A stretch of DNA of 64,000 nucleotides from Secundilactobacillus collinoides DSM 20515 = JCM 1123 (GCF_001435975.1 NZ_AYYR01000106.1:1-64000), one strand, 5' to 3'. Positions 24,918 through 31,901 are shown, counted from the stretch's first letter. Notes: generated from the sequence alone by a model not told the origin. Translations and numbers: made by a program.

Positions 24918-26602
24918 TTAAATACCTCGCTTAAACAATTTAACTTTGGCATTACGTTGTGGAGCAACCTTTAGCCCCAACATTTTTGCATTATCAATGG
25001 CAAAATACTTAAACGCATCAACAGTATGGTCGTTTTCCTTGACCACTTTAGGATTGTCACTATGAACCGTCTTCTCATCCCATTGGTATTGCTCATGCTG
25101 TTTGATAAATATTTGGTTTTCTGGTGTATCAAGATAGTACACACGCCCTTGTGCCAACAGGGATGATACATAATCGATCATGGTTGCCTCATCACTCTTA
25201 GCAACCCCATGCCAAACTTCGTTATATTCTTTAACAAATTTGTTTCGTAGAGCTCCTTCGGCCGAATCAATTGTTCGTTTGCCAATTGGTACTTGGTAAT
25301 GCATTGAGCCTTCGAACGACTTAATTTCAGGAACCAGGTCACTAGGAGCTTTTTTACGAGATTGATGTTCAGGGCTGTAATAGTACGTGTGCAGCAAAAT
25401 AACCTTACCTTCGGCGGTAACGCCAATTGCCAGGCAAGTAGTTGCTGAATTAATGTGCCCAGCATCGATTGAAAAGTAAAGATTGACCAATGGGTCGTCA
25501 TCAAACAATTTAGTTAGGGGATGGAACAAGTTCATATTGTAAACATTGGTTCCCAGGCCAATTATCTTCCCAAGATATAGCCACTTGTAATACTCGGGGT
25601 CATTCTTTTTGTACGTTTCAATCAAGGCCAGTTGCTGTTCCTGGGTGATCCCGAGCTGATCATCTAGATACGTTGAAGTGTCCACATAGCATTGTGGGTT
25701 CTGTTCCTGGATAGCAATCCATTCATTAATCCAGTCATAGGGATTACGTGGTGGATTATAGCTATAAAATACCTTTACATCATTAACCCAGGGAGATTTT
25801 TGCCGAATAAACGTTGGATTGGTCTGGTCAAATACTTCTGCACTCTTAAAGTTGGCTGCTTCTTCACATTGTGTTATGAACGTCCCGTTTCCGAACGATC
25901 TCTGTATGTTTCCATACAGTTCAGACTATATATTGACTGCTAAACAGTCCTCCCTCTTTCAGCCTCACTTAAGGCTTACTCTACTCATCGCACAAAAAAG
26001 CAGACATTTCAGTCTGCTTGAACGCTTTCGATAGTCGTTACACGTTTTTTATTTACCAGCAAGTATTTCTTCAATGTTGGGGTAATGCTCTCAAAATTTC
26101 TGGTAAATAAACATTCGCTCGGTATTGTCCGCGACTTTCACGTTTGGAGTTTCACCGAATTAAAGGAGTTTAATGTGGCCTAAAGATTAAACCACAGAGC
26201 AATAACATTTTGGATCGTGTTTGATTTCAGTTTCTCAGGCTTGTCACCGCCGTAAAAATAGAACGCACTGCCCGATGAAATATGGGTGATGCGCATTGGT
26301 GAAACTGAATATTTAAATTCATCTGTCATATGAAGCTTGTCAATTGCCCAACAAATTTGTCCATATACAGAATCACGCAAGTTAACCGTGTTTTCCCGAA
26401 TGCAGACGACGTTCGCTTTATGGCCTAACTGGGCCTGCTTCTTGAGCATAGTCAACAGCTTTAAGCTAATGGTTGATGATTTGAACGAACCACGACCGCC
26501 CTTAGCAATAATGTAAGGACGTTGGGTAGACCATAACTTCTTAAAGTGCGGATTAACAAGCTGTGATATTTTAATCACTCGCTTGGTTTTCGTTATCATC
26601 AT
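24918..26602 (-). CDS. terL: Terminase large subunit, split by a group I intron (exons 26190-26602 and 24918-25866)
   Basis: Exon 1 carries the Walker A region ([14 protein letters not shown]) and ends in NVIALWF. Exon 2 resumes with [19 protein letters not shown] and includes the nuclease part ([20 protein letters not shown]). Joining at 26190/25866 gives NVIALWFEEAAN, the expected Walker B/catalytic acidic motif, and keeps frame: 413 + 949 = 1362 nt, 453 residues. Without splicing exon 1 stops after [15 protein letters not shown] lies 5 nt before the ATG at 26602. The start region overlaps the small subunit gene by 32 nt. Confidence 0.88.
25867..26189 (-). ncRNA. Group I intron in terL (323 nt, no ORF)
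   Basis: The 5' exon ends UGUGGUU and can pair with the intron guide GGCCACA, leaving the required U-G at the splice site. The intron ends in G before exon 2. Conserved-type elements are visible: GACAATACCGAGC (Q-like), GACTAT and ATAGTC forming P7, a perfect 12-bp P6-like stem TTTATTTACCAG/CTGGTAAATAAA, and a GAAA-capped CTGTATG/CATACAG stem near the 3' end. Group I introns in phage terminase genes are known from Lactobacillus phage LL-H. The subgroup (IA-like) is inferred. Confidence 0.85.
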
Positions 26603-27293
26603 TAACACCTCCCAAATCGTCAACTACCAGCGTCCCATCTTCATGATGTTCAACTTTTTTAATTTCTTTTGCCTTCGCTTCAGCAATTTCAGCCTCAGCA
26701 CTCGTTTTACGTGCCTGTACCTTGGATGATTTTTTCAATCCAAGGACATCAGTAATATCTTCGAGGGACTGGATCATGGCATCCGCCGTTGCTTTCCTGA
26801 CACCATTGGTTAGAATGTCAGCCTTAGATTCATCATGCAGGAAAGTATATGAGTCAACCACACTGTCAATTGACCAATTATACTTGCGAGCTATCTCTTG
26901 GGAAATCTGAGTTATTCTGAGTTTAACTTTATCGTTTTTGGCAAGCTTCGGCCCATTCGTCATAGCTGTTGCCAGTGAAGGCTTAGTTGCTGAATAAGCT
27001 TCTTGATATGCTCGGTATAAAGGAATTCTCTGACCGCCAACCAATTGTGCAAACAATTCTTGTTGGGGAGTTAATTCATCAGAATTATCTTCTTTTTTGT
27101 GTGCACCCTTTTTCGGTTTTGTGTGCACCCTTTTTGCCGTTTTGTGTGCACCCTTTTTATTTTGTGTGCGTTGCCAACCGTATCGTTTTTTCCATGATTT
27201 AACCGTGTTTATCGATACTTGGTACTTTTCAGCAATGTCCTTATACTTCATTCCTGATAGATAATCCTTCTCAGCTTGTTTCTGGTTATTCAT
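26571..27293 (-). CDS. terS: Terminase small subunit (240 aa)
   Basis: It has an N-terminal helix-turn-helix ([20 protein letters not shown]), a basic repeated linker ([20 protein letters not shown]), then the terminase_2-type core ([40 protein letters not shown]) and a charged C-terminal tail. It recognises the packaging site and recruits the large subunit. The linker is encoded by three near-identical DNA repeats (see separate entry). Confidence 0.85.
   Translation of the reverse strand: MNNQKQAEKDYLSGMKYKDIAEKYQVSINTVKSWKKRYGWQRTQNKKGAHKTAKRVHTKPKKGAHKKEDNSDELTPQQELFAQLVGGQRIPLYRAYQEAYSATKPSLATAMTNGPKLAKNDKVKLRITQISQEIARKYNWSIDSVVDSYTFLHDESKADILTNGVRKATADAMIQSLEDITDVLGLKKSSKVQARKTSAEAEIAEAKAKEIKKVEHHEDGTLVVDDLGGVNDDNENQASD
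27096..27159. repeat. Three tandem 19-bp repeats inside terS (candidate pac)
   Basis: TTTTGTGTGCACCCTTTTT occurs at 27096-27114, 27118-27136 and 27141-27159, period 22-23 bp, each centred on the palindrome GTGCAC. Many headful phages have their pac site inside terS, so this array is a candidate initiation site; the function is inferred. Confidence 0.6.
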
Positions 27294-27341
27294 TACATAT
27301 CACCACACCTCCTACATTCTATGTATTAAAAGTCAACACAA

Positions 27342-27647
27342 TTATTCACCACGGTATGGCGGTGTGATATTGCTACCAAATGTCTCTGTTAGCGCGAAGA
27401 AGTATCGATAATCTTCATTGACATTGTCATATTGACTAATTGTATCTAGTGACTTGGCCATAATCTCAGCAGCCTGCTGAATTCCTTTGTCAATCGTGCC
27501 GTTATCTAGCTTCTTTTGAACAGCACTTGTGTCCAGTACGGCATCTCTCAATGTCTTATTTATCTCCGTACTAAATTCGTCTTGAATCATGCTAACGATT
27601 GCCGATTTATTAAACCTTTGATCACCTGAATTGAACATTTTTGTCAT
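27342..27647 (-). CDS. Hypothetical phage protein (101 aa)
   Basis: Start chosen at 27647 (MTKMFNSGDQRF) because GGGAGG lies 7 nt upstream; the longer frame to 27698 begins inside the dUTPase gene. The protein looks helical and acidic (KAVL-type helices, QQAAEIMAKSLDTISQ). I do not recognise a family. It lies between dut and terS. Confidence 0.55.
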   Translation of the reverse strand: MTKMFNSGDQRFNKSAIVSMIQDEFSTEINKTLRDAVLDTSAVQKKLDNGTIDKGIQQAAEIMAKSLDTISQYDNVNEDYRYFFALTETFGSNITPPYRGE

Positions 27648-27648
27648 T

Positions 27649-28083
27649 TTAATTCCTCCCAGTTGAACCGAAACCGTTACTACCACGGTCACTGTCATTT
27701 AGTTTGTCGCATTCAATAGACTGTACTGAGGCATCACGCCGAATAACCAACTGGCAAACCTTATCGCATTTGTTAATTTGATTAGGCCGATTAGATAAGT
27801 TAACGAAAATCGCCATGATTTCACCACGATAGCCAGGGTCAACCGTTCCGAGAATGCACTTTAATGGTGTCCTAAGACTCATCCCTGACCTTGGTCTAAC
27901 TTCAGCTGAATATCCTTTGGTTAACTGAATTGAAATCCCCAAAGAAATTCTTTTCGTTTCGAATGGTGCAAAATAAACAGTTTGATCAGCATATAAATCA
28001 AAGCCGGTATCATCTGGATGTGCCTGATGTGGTGCCATGGCAGACGGGGTCATTTTTTTATATTTAAGGATTACCTTAGGCAC
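27649..28083 (-). CDS. dut: dUTPase (trimeric type, 144 aa)
   Basis: All five dUTPase motifs are visible: DDTGFDLYA (1), PRSGMS (2), GTVDPGYRGEI (3), CDKVCQLVI (4) and RGSNGFGSTG (5, the P-loop-like C-terminal arm). It hydrolyses dUTP to dUMP, keeping uracil out of phage DNA. In staphylococcal phages such enzymes also act as signalling or derepression proteins; nothing here tests that. The end overlaps the upstream gene by 8 nt. Confidence 0.93.
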   Translation of the reverse strand: MPKVILKYKKMTPSAMAPHQAHPDDTGFDLYADQTVYFAPFETKRISLGISIQLTKGYSAEVRPRSGMSLRTPLKCILGTVDPGYRGEIMAIFVNLSNRPNQINKCDKVCQLVIRRDASVQSIECDKLNDSDRGSNGFGSTGRN

Positions 28084-28363
28084 GTTCCCTCATCCTTTCC
28101 TGCTTATGTCGCATGTCGTCTGTTAACCGTTCTTTAAATGGTGTCTGTAATGTGGAATTAATATTATTAACATCTTCTGAACTATACATAACACCACTAG
28201 CAAATTGAGCCTCAGAACTAAATATAATCAAAAATTCAATTCCATCAATATAATATTTAGCAACCCCGTTTATAAGCTTTCCCTGCGCATAAATATATTT
28301 CATCTTAATGTCATTGCTTGGAGACTTTTGTTTAAAATAATCTCTTAACTCATCGTATCTCAT
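28076..28363 (-). CDS. Hypothetical phage protein (95 aa)
   Basis: An unrecognised protein with a charged N-terminal helix (YDELRDYFKQKSPSNDIKMK), a beta hairpin middle (YYIDGIEFLIIFSS) and a basic C-terminal helix (DDMRHKQERMRERA). It overlaps dut by 8 nt and a small basic protein gene by 4 nt, so it is part of the same operon. Confidence 0.55.
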   Translation of the reverse strand: MRYDELRDYFKQKSPSNDIKMKYIYAQGKLINGVAKYYIDGIEFLIIFSSEAQFASGVMYSSEDVNNINSTLQTPFKERLTDDMRHKQERMRERA

Positions 28364-28497
28364 TTTATTTTCGCCTCTATACAGGCTTTTCCTTTTAGTC
28401 TAAACTCATTCAATTTACGTGCCTGTAAAGCTTTACGCTTGCGATCCTTAATTTTGGACTTCTTGTGACTCTTCGTATGTTTATTATGCTTACTCAT
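28360..28497 (-). CDS. Very basic 45-residue protein
   Basis: Open frame MSKHNKHTKSHKKSKIKDRK... with 19 Lys/Arg in 45 residues; a nucleic-acid-binding role is possible but not shown. The stop overlaps the next ATG (ATGA). GGAGGAG lies 13 nt before the ATG, a rather long spacing. Confidence 0.5.
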   Translation of the reverse strand: MSKHNKHTKSHKKSKIKDRKRKALQARKLNEFRLKGKACIEAKIK

Positions 28498-28504
28498 TGA
28501 ATGC

Positions 28505-28666
28505 TCAAAACTCCTCCGCAATTCTCTCTACCGTTTTTTGTTTAGCCTGTTTAATTGCTTTTTTGACCTTCACCGCATTTCCACATGCATCAATAGAAAT
28601 GTCGTAATGATCTTCTAGCTTCTGCTTACGAGCCTTCATCCGCCTAAAACCTGCTGTATTTGTCAT
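28505..28666 (-). CDS. Hypothetical small basic protein (53 aa)
   Basis: Start at 28666 (MTNTAGFRRMKARKQ) is supported by AGGAG 10 nt upstream. The rest is helical and charged (NAVKVKKAIKQAKQKT). No family is recognised. It overlaps the upstream gene by 23 nt. Confidence 0.5.
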   Translation of the reverse strand: MTNTAGFRRMKARKQKLEDHYDISIDACGNAVKVKKAIKQAKQKTVERIAEEF

Positions 28667-28811
28667 TGCAAGATTTCTCCTTTTTGTGCAAATTAAAAGC
28701 GCCATGCTGTTTAGCACGACGCTGCTTTTGCTTTAATTCACGATCTAATTCACTAAATACCTTGAGTTCTGTCGGGCTCACATATCCATACTTGCAGTTA
28801 ATCATCTTCAT
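28644..28811 (-). CDS. Hypothetical small protein (55 aa)
   Basis: It starts MKMINCKYGYVSPTELKVF and continues as a basic helix (SELDRELKQKQRRAKQHG). The ATG at 28811 overlaps the stop of the 25-residue membrane peptide gene (ATGA), suggesting coupled translation. Function unknown. Confidence 0.5.
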   Translation of the reverse strand: MKMINCKYGYVSPTELKVFSELDRELKQKQRRAKQHGAFNLHKKEKSCNDKYSRF

Positions 28812-28885
28812 GATAACCACCACGCCATGATTAGTGCCAGCACACAAGCTACGATAGCCAGCACATCATATTTATCTATTTTCAT
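28808..28885 (-). CDS. 25-residue membrane peptide
   Basis: Frame MKIDKYDVLAIVACVLALIM... ends AWWLS; nearly the whole chain is one transmembrane segment. GGAGG lies 7 nt before the ATG, a good site. It is the first gene after the RNA-rich gap and is coupled to the next gene. It could be a micro-holin-like or leader peptide; no evidence separates these. Confidence 0.55.
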   Translation of the reverse strand: MKIDKYDVLAIVACVLALIMAWWLS

Positions 28886-28970
28886 ACTGACACCTCCAAT
28901 AGTTGTATGTTAGAATTCAGCTGAGACCTTGTGTCTCAAATATATATCTTGTGCCAAATGTCATACGTTA

Positions 28971-28987
28971 CCCACTAGAAAATAGTG
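28971..28987 (+). other. Hairpin related to the sRNA terminators downstream
   Basis: CCCACTA-GAAA(A)-TAGTGGG forms a 7-bp stem with the same loop type as the terminators at 29091 and 29187, but no T-tract follows. It is the first of three similar hairpins spaced about 100-120 nt apart. Confidence 0.45.
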
Positions 28988-29016
28988 GGTCTAGTTATGC
29001 TCTTTTACATAATACG

Positions 29017-29115
29017 TGTTATTATAACTTTGGACAGCTTAAGCGTACTCTTGAGTTGTCTATTAATAAATCGGTTTGTTTACATTGCCGCCCACCAGAA
29101 ATGGTGGGTGTTTTT
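29017..29115 (+). ncRNA. Putative small RNA A (plus strand)
   Basis: An extended -10 element TGTTATTAT (29017-29025) precedes a ~80-nt stretch ending in CCCACCA-GAAA-TGGTGGG (29091-29108) and GTGTTTTTG. No -35 match and no convincing ORF. The unit layout is repeated immediately downstream. Confidence 0.45.
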
Positions 29116-29126
29116 GCGCTAAAAAG

Positions 29127-29216
29127 TGCTATTATTGTGTCGGGAGTAAGTGCATTACTTCCAACGAATACTAACCAATTTTTCCCAACACCTGCCAGAA
29201 ATGGTGGGTGTTTTTG
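29127..29216 (+). ncRNA. Putative small RNA B (plus strand)
   Basis: TGCTATTAT (29127-29135) is again an extended -10 box. The terminator AACACCTGCCA-GAAA-TGGTGGGTGTT followed by TTTG (29187-29216) has an 11-bp stem. Expected RNA about 75 nt. It is antisense to nothing known and faces away from the lytic transcription. Confidence 0.45.
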
Positions 29217-29221
29217 TATAT

Positions 29222-29247
29222 AAAAAAGCCGGCACTGCTCGGCCGAC
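29222..29247 (-). terminator. Intrinsic terminator after the tRNA-like RNA
   Basis: On the minus strand GTCGGC-CGAGCAGT-GCCGGC then T6. It would end a minus-strand transcript that contains the tRNA-like element and the hairpin at 29272-29309 (GCCCGT/ACGGGC with an inner GGAG/CTCC stem). Confidence 0.65.
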
Positions 29248-29312
29248 TTTATAGCAAGGGAAAATTTAGCTGCCCGTCAGAGAGGAGCTTCACCTCCAGG
29301 AATACGGGCAAT

Positions 29313-29382
29313 TGCGAGTGCCGGAGTTGAACCGACAAAATTCTGCTTATGAAGCAGTTAAGCAACCGTTGCTTGAACTCGC
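29313..29382 (-). tRNA. tRNA-like element, CAT anticodon, degenerate
   Basis: Read on the minus strand it folds as a cloverleaf: acceptor GCGAGT/ACTCGC (6 bp), D-arm AAGC-AACGGTT-GCTT, anticodon loop TTCATAA, T-arm GTCGG-TTCAACT-CCGGC, discriminator A. It is 70 nt rather than 73. The anticodon stem has four pairs plus an A-A mismatch, and the acceptor is one pair short. It may be a phage tRNA-Met/Ile2-like gene, or a tRNA mimic within a longer small RNA. Confidence 0.55.
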
Positions 29383-29506
29383 GATCATGACCGTTTCACA
29401 ACGGCCAACAACATTTAAGAAGACTACGCAGTTTCATGACTTACTTCATGCGTATCACTCACATTGGCATACTATTAATTTACACCCAAAATCAGACGTA
29501 AACGAC

Positions 29507-29550
29507 GGATTATGAACGAATCATGAACGAATCATGAACGGATTATGAAC
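29507..29550. repeat. Four tandem 11-bp iterons downstream of the late regulator
   Basis: GGATTATGAAC, GAATCATGAAC, GAATCATGAAC and GGATTATGAAC lie head to tail without gaps (29507-29550). The last copy overlaps the stop of the RinA-like gene. They may bind the late regulator or terminase, or form part of a packaging or late-promoter region; this is inference. Confidence 0.7.
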
Positions 29551-30052
29551 GAACTTTTTCGGCAATCAATTGCTTACGATCTGGATAAATTCTTGCAAAT
29601 GCCAACAACGCGCTATTTTGATGGTCATTAAACGTTGTTTTGGGCAATGGGGTCCCATCATACTGTTCCTTTATATAAGACTGTTCCCCCAACTTCATGC
29701 AACATTTAACTACCCGCCATCGCTTAATATAACGATACTCAATCACTGTGGCCAGATAACTAGTCCAGTCATCAATGTCATGCATGGTCGTGAGTGTGCC
29801 ATCAACCATGGCAATCTGATGAGTCAACAGATCGCGCTGTCTTTGTTCTTTGGCCAATTCATTTACTAAACTTTCCTCAGTCCCATTAACGTTTGTAATG
29901 CTGTGTGGCATGCCATCGTACGTGACACCTGATAAAGATGTATTCAGCCTAATAGTCGCTAATTCAAGTTTGAAAGTATGATACTGTCTCAATAATCGTT
30001 TAACATTTGCTAATGTCGCCCATTCGTCCCAGCTCTTAAAACAGTCGTTCAA
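29543..30052 (-). CDS. RinA/ArpU-family late transcription regulator (169 aa)
   Basis: Length, position just before the packaging genes and the C-terminal sigma-like helices (YRYIKRWRVVKCCMKLGEQS, PLPKTTFNDHQNSALLAFAR) match the ArpU/RinA family of phage late activators. I prefer a TTG start at 30052 because AAGGGG lies 8 nt upstream; a GTG at 30061 would add three residues but overlaps that site. A strong plus-strand promoter lies directly upstream, facing the other way. Confidence 0.75.
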   Translation of the reverse strand: MNDCFKSWDEWATLANVKRLLRQYHTFKLELATIRLNTSLSGVTYDGMPHSITNVNGTEESLVNELAKEQRQRDLLTHQIAMVDGTLTTMHDIDDWTSYLATVIEYRYIKRWRVVKCCMKLGEQSYIKEQYDGTPLPKTTFNDHQNSALLAFARIYPDRKQLIAEKVRS

Positions 30053-30064
30053 ACCGCCCACCCC

Positions 30065-30093
30065 TTGTCATGTCAATGCTTTTAGAATATAAT
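30065..30093 (+). promoter_or_regulatory. Consensus plus-strand promoter
   Basis: TTGTCA (30065-30070), a 17-nt spacer, TATAAT (30088-30093). It points away from the RinA-like gene, which begins 12 nt to its left on the other strand, and leads into a terminator 20 nt downstream. Confidence 0.75.
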
Positions 30094-30099
30094 ATTAAT

Positions 30100-30140
30100 C
30101 GTTGTGTAGTATTGCCATTCCTTTTGGGGTGGCTTTTTTT
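30100..30140 (+). ncRNA. Very short RNA (~40 nt) ending in a terminator
   Basis: From the predicted start the only content is GCCATTCC-TTTT-GGGGTGGC followed by T7 (30113-30140). It is antisense to the stop region of the downstream small gene (30139-30315). It may be a tiny regulatory RNA or a promoter-terminator insulating device. Confidence 0.5.
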
Positions 30141-30315
30141 ATTGGCCAACTTTATACTTTTTGATTTCTTCTACTAACTTCTTGTTAGCCACTCGTAAGT
30201 CATTAGTTGCTTGTTCTATCAGATGGACGCTGTTTTGTGAATCAAACTTGATGGCTACATCTCGATTAGCCTCGGCACGTCCTACTGATATGGCTGCTTC
30301 AATTACTTCATGCAT
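30139..30315 (-). CDS. Hypothetical small helical protein (58 aa)
   Basis: Frame MHEVIEAAISVGRAEANRDV... is helical and charged with a coiled-coil-like C-terminus (LVEEIKKYKVGQ). AGGGG lies 7 nt before the ATG. Function unknown. Confidence 0.55.
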   Translation of the reverse strand: MHEVIEAAISVGRAEANRDVAIKFDSQNSVHLIEQATNDLRVANKKLVEEIKKYKVGQ

Positions 30316-30325
30316 TTAATCACCC

Positions 30326-30505
30326 CTACTTAAATTTTAAAATGTTATGAACAATGCTATAAACTAGAATTATAATGGCCGCCCACTTTGTCCAGCCCTT
30401 GCTCAATACATATGGCCCAATATTAAATTCACCGAACATAAATATTAATAGGAACATAATTTCCATGCCAATACCCACGCCCGAAAGTAGCGAGTCCCAT
30501 TTCAT
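30326..30505 (-). CDS. Small membrane protein, two transmembrane helices (59 aa)
   Basis: Starts MKWDSLLSGVGIGMEIMF; hydrophobic segments are about residues 12-30 and 40-55. The ATG overlaps the stop of the methyltransferase gene (TAATG), implying coupled translation. A holin-like shape is possible, but its place in the early region argues against a lysis role. Confidence 0.55.
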   Translation of the reverse strand: MKWDSLLSGVGIGMEIMFLLIFMFGEFNIGPYVLSKGWTKWAAIIILVYSIVHNILKFK

Positions 30506-30993
30506 TAGGCAACATCCTTCGTGAAAACGATCCAGCGTGTTTTACTTCGCTTATCTCCGAACAACGGCTTGCATTCACATAACGACAAAACCTTTTTCAT
30601 TGGAATCTGTTCGGTATTCCACTTGAATATAAGCGTTCCGTGCGGTTTTAGAACACGTATACATTCAGAAAACCCTCTGCGCAAGTCATCTTGCCAAGAA
30701 TCTCGATTCAGTGTTCCGTATTTCTTGGCAAGCCAACTTGTTTTCCCTGCCCTTATTAAATGTGGCGGGTCGAAAACAACCATATAGAACTGGGAATCCT
30801 CAAAAGGCATGTTGCGAAAGTCCGCAATAACATCTGGTTTGACAGTAAGAAGTCTCTCCTTGTCACCATCTTTTGTAAGATAGGTTCCAATGGAGTATGT
30901 TTCTTCCCGGTTGTCCATAAAGGTTACAGTTGGGTTATCCTTATCAAACCAGCACATTCTTGATCCACAACAAGCGTCCAAAATTGGTGTCAT
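30505..30993 (-). CDS. Class I SAM-dependent DNA methyltransferase (162 aa)
   Basis: DACCGSRMCWF is a motif I-like SAM region and VVFDPPHL is motif IV of amino-methyltransferases. TLIFKWNTEQIPM follows as in related phage enzymes. There is no target-recognition domain and no restriction partner nearby, so it is probably an orphan that protects phage DNA. GGAGG precedes the ATG by 7 nt. Confidence 0.8.
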   Translation of the reverse strand: MTPILDACCGSRMCWFDKDNPTVTFMDNREETYSIGTYLTKDGDKERLLTVKPDVIADFRNMPFEDSQFYMVVFDPPHLIRAGKTSWLAKKYGTLNRDSWQDDLRRGFSECIRVLKPHGTLIFKWNTEQIPMKKVLSLCECKPLFGDKRSKTRWIVFTKDVA

Positions 30994-31004
30994 TCGATAG
31001 CCTC

Positions 31005-31148
31005 CTATCCCGTATAGTCCTCGCTAAGATGCTCAATTTCAAACAGTGCAACCATTATCCCTTCTGCCAGTTTATCATCACCGTTTTCTTGTTCCCTCTT
31101 TTGGTCTTTAATCAATCGACGTTCTAATTCTTTTAGTTCATCGCTCAT
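31005..31148 (-). CDS. Hypothetical small acidic protein (47 aa)
   Basis: MSDELKELERRLIKDQKREQ..., ending IEHLSEDYTG. Helical and charged. GGAGG lies 6 nt before the ATG. It overlaps the YopX-like gene by 11 nt. Confidence 0.5.
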   Translation of the reverse strand: MSDELKELERRLIKDQKREQENGDDKLAEGIMVALFEIEHLSEDYTG

Positions 31149-31581
31149 GCTGTTCCTCCAATAATTCTGGGTTCTCGTGTACGTTACCGATTATTTCAGG
31201 GAATGTTTGTGGATACTTAATTTCGTTATCCCATTCGCCTAAACAAGCATAAAATTGCTTTTCTCCCCAGAAAAATCCTGCATACTCCTCTCGCCACTCA
31301 GGGGTTATATAGTCAGTCACACTACTTCCACATATCACAGACGATGTGGCTAAAATGTCACCCTCGTAGATTTCCTTGCCATTGGCATCTTTCAGTCCGG
31401 TATACTGTTCTAAAATTAACCCATCACCATCATAAGAATATTCCTTTGATCCCTTAGATCCTCTATCGTCTAAGTAACAATGCACTTGAGTCCCCTCAAT
31501 TGGTCCATCAAAACTAAGTCTATATACTTTGAGCATTCGTTTCTCATTAATGTCCCATGCTCTAAATTTTATATCCATCAT
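31138..31581 (-). CDS. YopX-family protein (147 aa)
   Basis: Hallmarks: N-terminal DIKFRAWD, central ILEQYTGLKDANGKEIYEGD and C-terminal EIIGNVHENPELLEE. YopX proteins are common early-region phage proteins of unknown function. The ATG overlaps the upstream broken gene's final stop (ATGA). Confidence 0.9.
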   Translation of the reverse strand: MMDIKFRAWDINEKRMLKVYRLSFDGPIEGTQVHCYLDDRGSKGSKEYSYDGDGLILEQYTGLKDANGKEIYEGDILATSSVICGSSVTDYITPEWREEYAGFFWGEKQFYACLGEWDNEIKYPQTFPEIIGNVHENPELLEEQHER

Positions 31582-31901
31582 TCGCCCTCCAATAGATAAT
31601 TAATGCTATCTAGCTTTGATAAAATATTGTCGGTTTCCTCTTTCTCGTATTTTTTGACAAGTTCATTACGAATGTCTTACCAATTAGTGTATTTGTTTAG
31701 GATCTCTTGGCTGTCAAACATACCATTACCGCCGTAATAGTCCGTTTTGAAATATATTTTTTCCTTGCTATTTGTTAAAACAAGTTCATTTACCAATTCA
31801 CTGTGTTCACGGAAAAAATTATTAAATCCACGAAAATATCCATCTGCACGTTCTTCTGCCTTGGTATGAATACGTTTTTCTAAGATCGATTTATCCATCA
31901 T
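31578..31901 (-). pseudogene. Early protein gene interrupted by an in-frame TAA
   Basis: The frame from 31901 (MMDKSILEKRIHTKAEER) stops at a TAA at 31677-31679 after KYTNW. It stays open in the same frame for 32 more codons (DIRNELVKKYEKEETDNILS, ending YLLEGE), whose stop overlaps the YopX start exactly as an intact operon gene would. This points to a nonsense mutation in a protein of about 107 residues. A 74-residue product may still be made. Confidence 0.65.

Noticed and set aside
24918-26623. Two separate truncated terminase genes (pseudogene)
   Set aside because: The intervening sequence has group I intron structure and exact joining restores the frame and the conserved motif.
28903-29223. 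Plus-strand 106-codon ORF across the RNA-rich gap
   Set aside because: It runs through three hairpins/terminators, has no ribosome binding site, and its codons encode the repeated terminator arms.
29312-29515. Plus-strand 67-codon ORF
   Set aside because: Lies on the complement of the tRNA-like element; no ribosome binding site.
29507-29550. CRISPR-like array
   Set aside because: Repeats are only 11 bp with no spacers and no cas genes; tandem iterons fit better.
30326-30505. Holin
   Set aside because: Two membrane helices fit, but it is in the early operon coupled to a methyltransferase, with no endolysin beside it.
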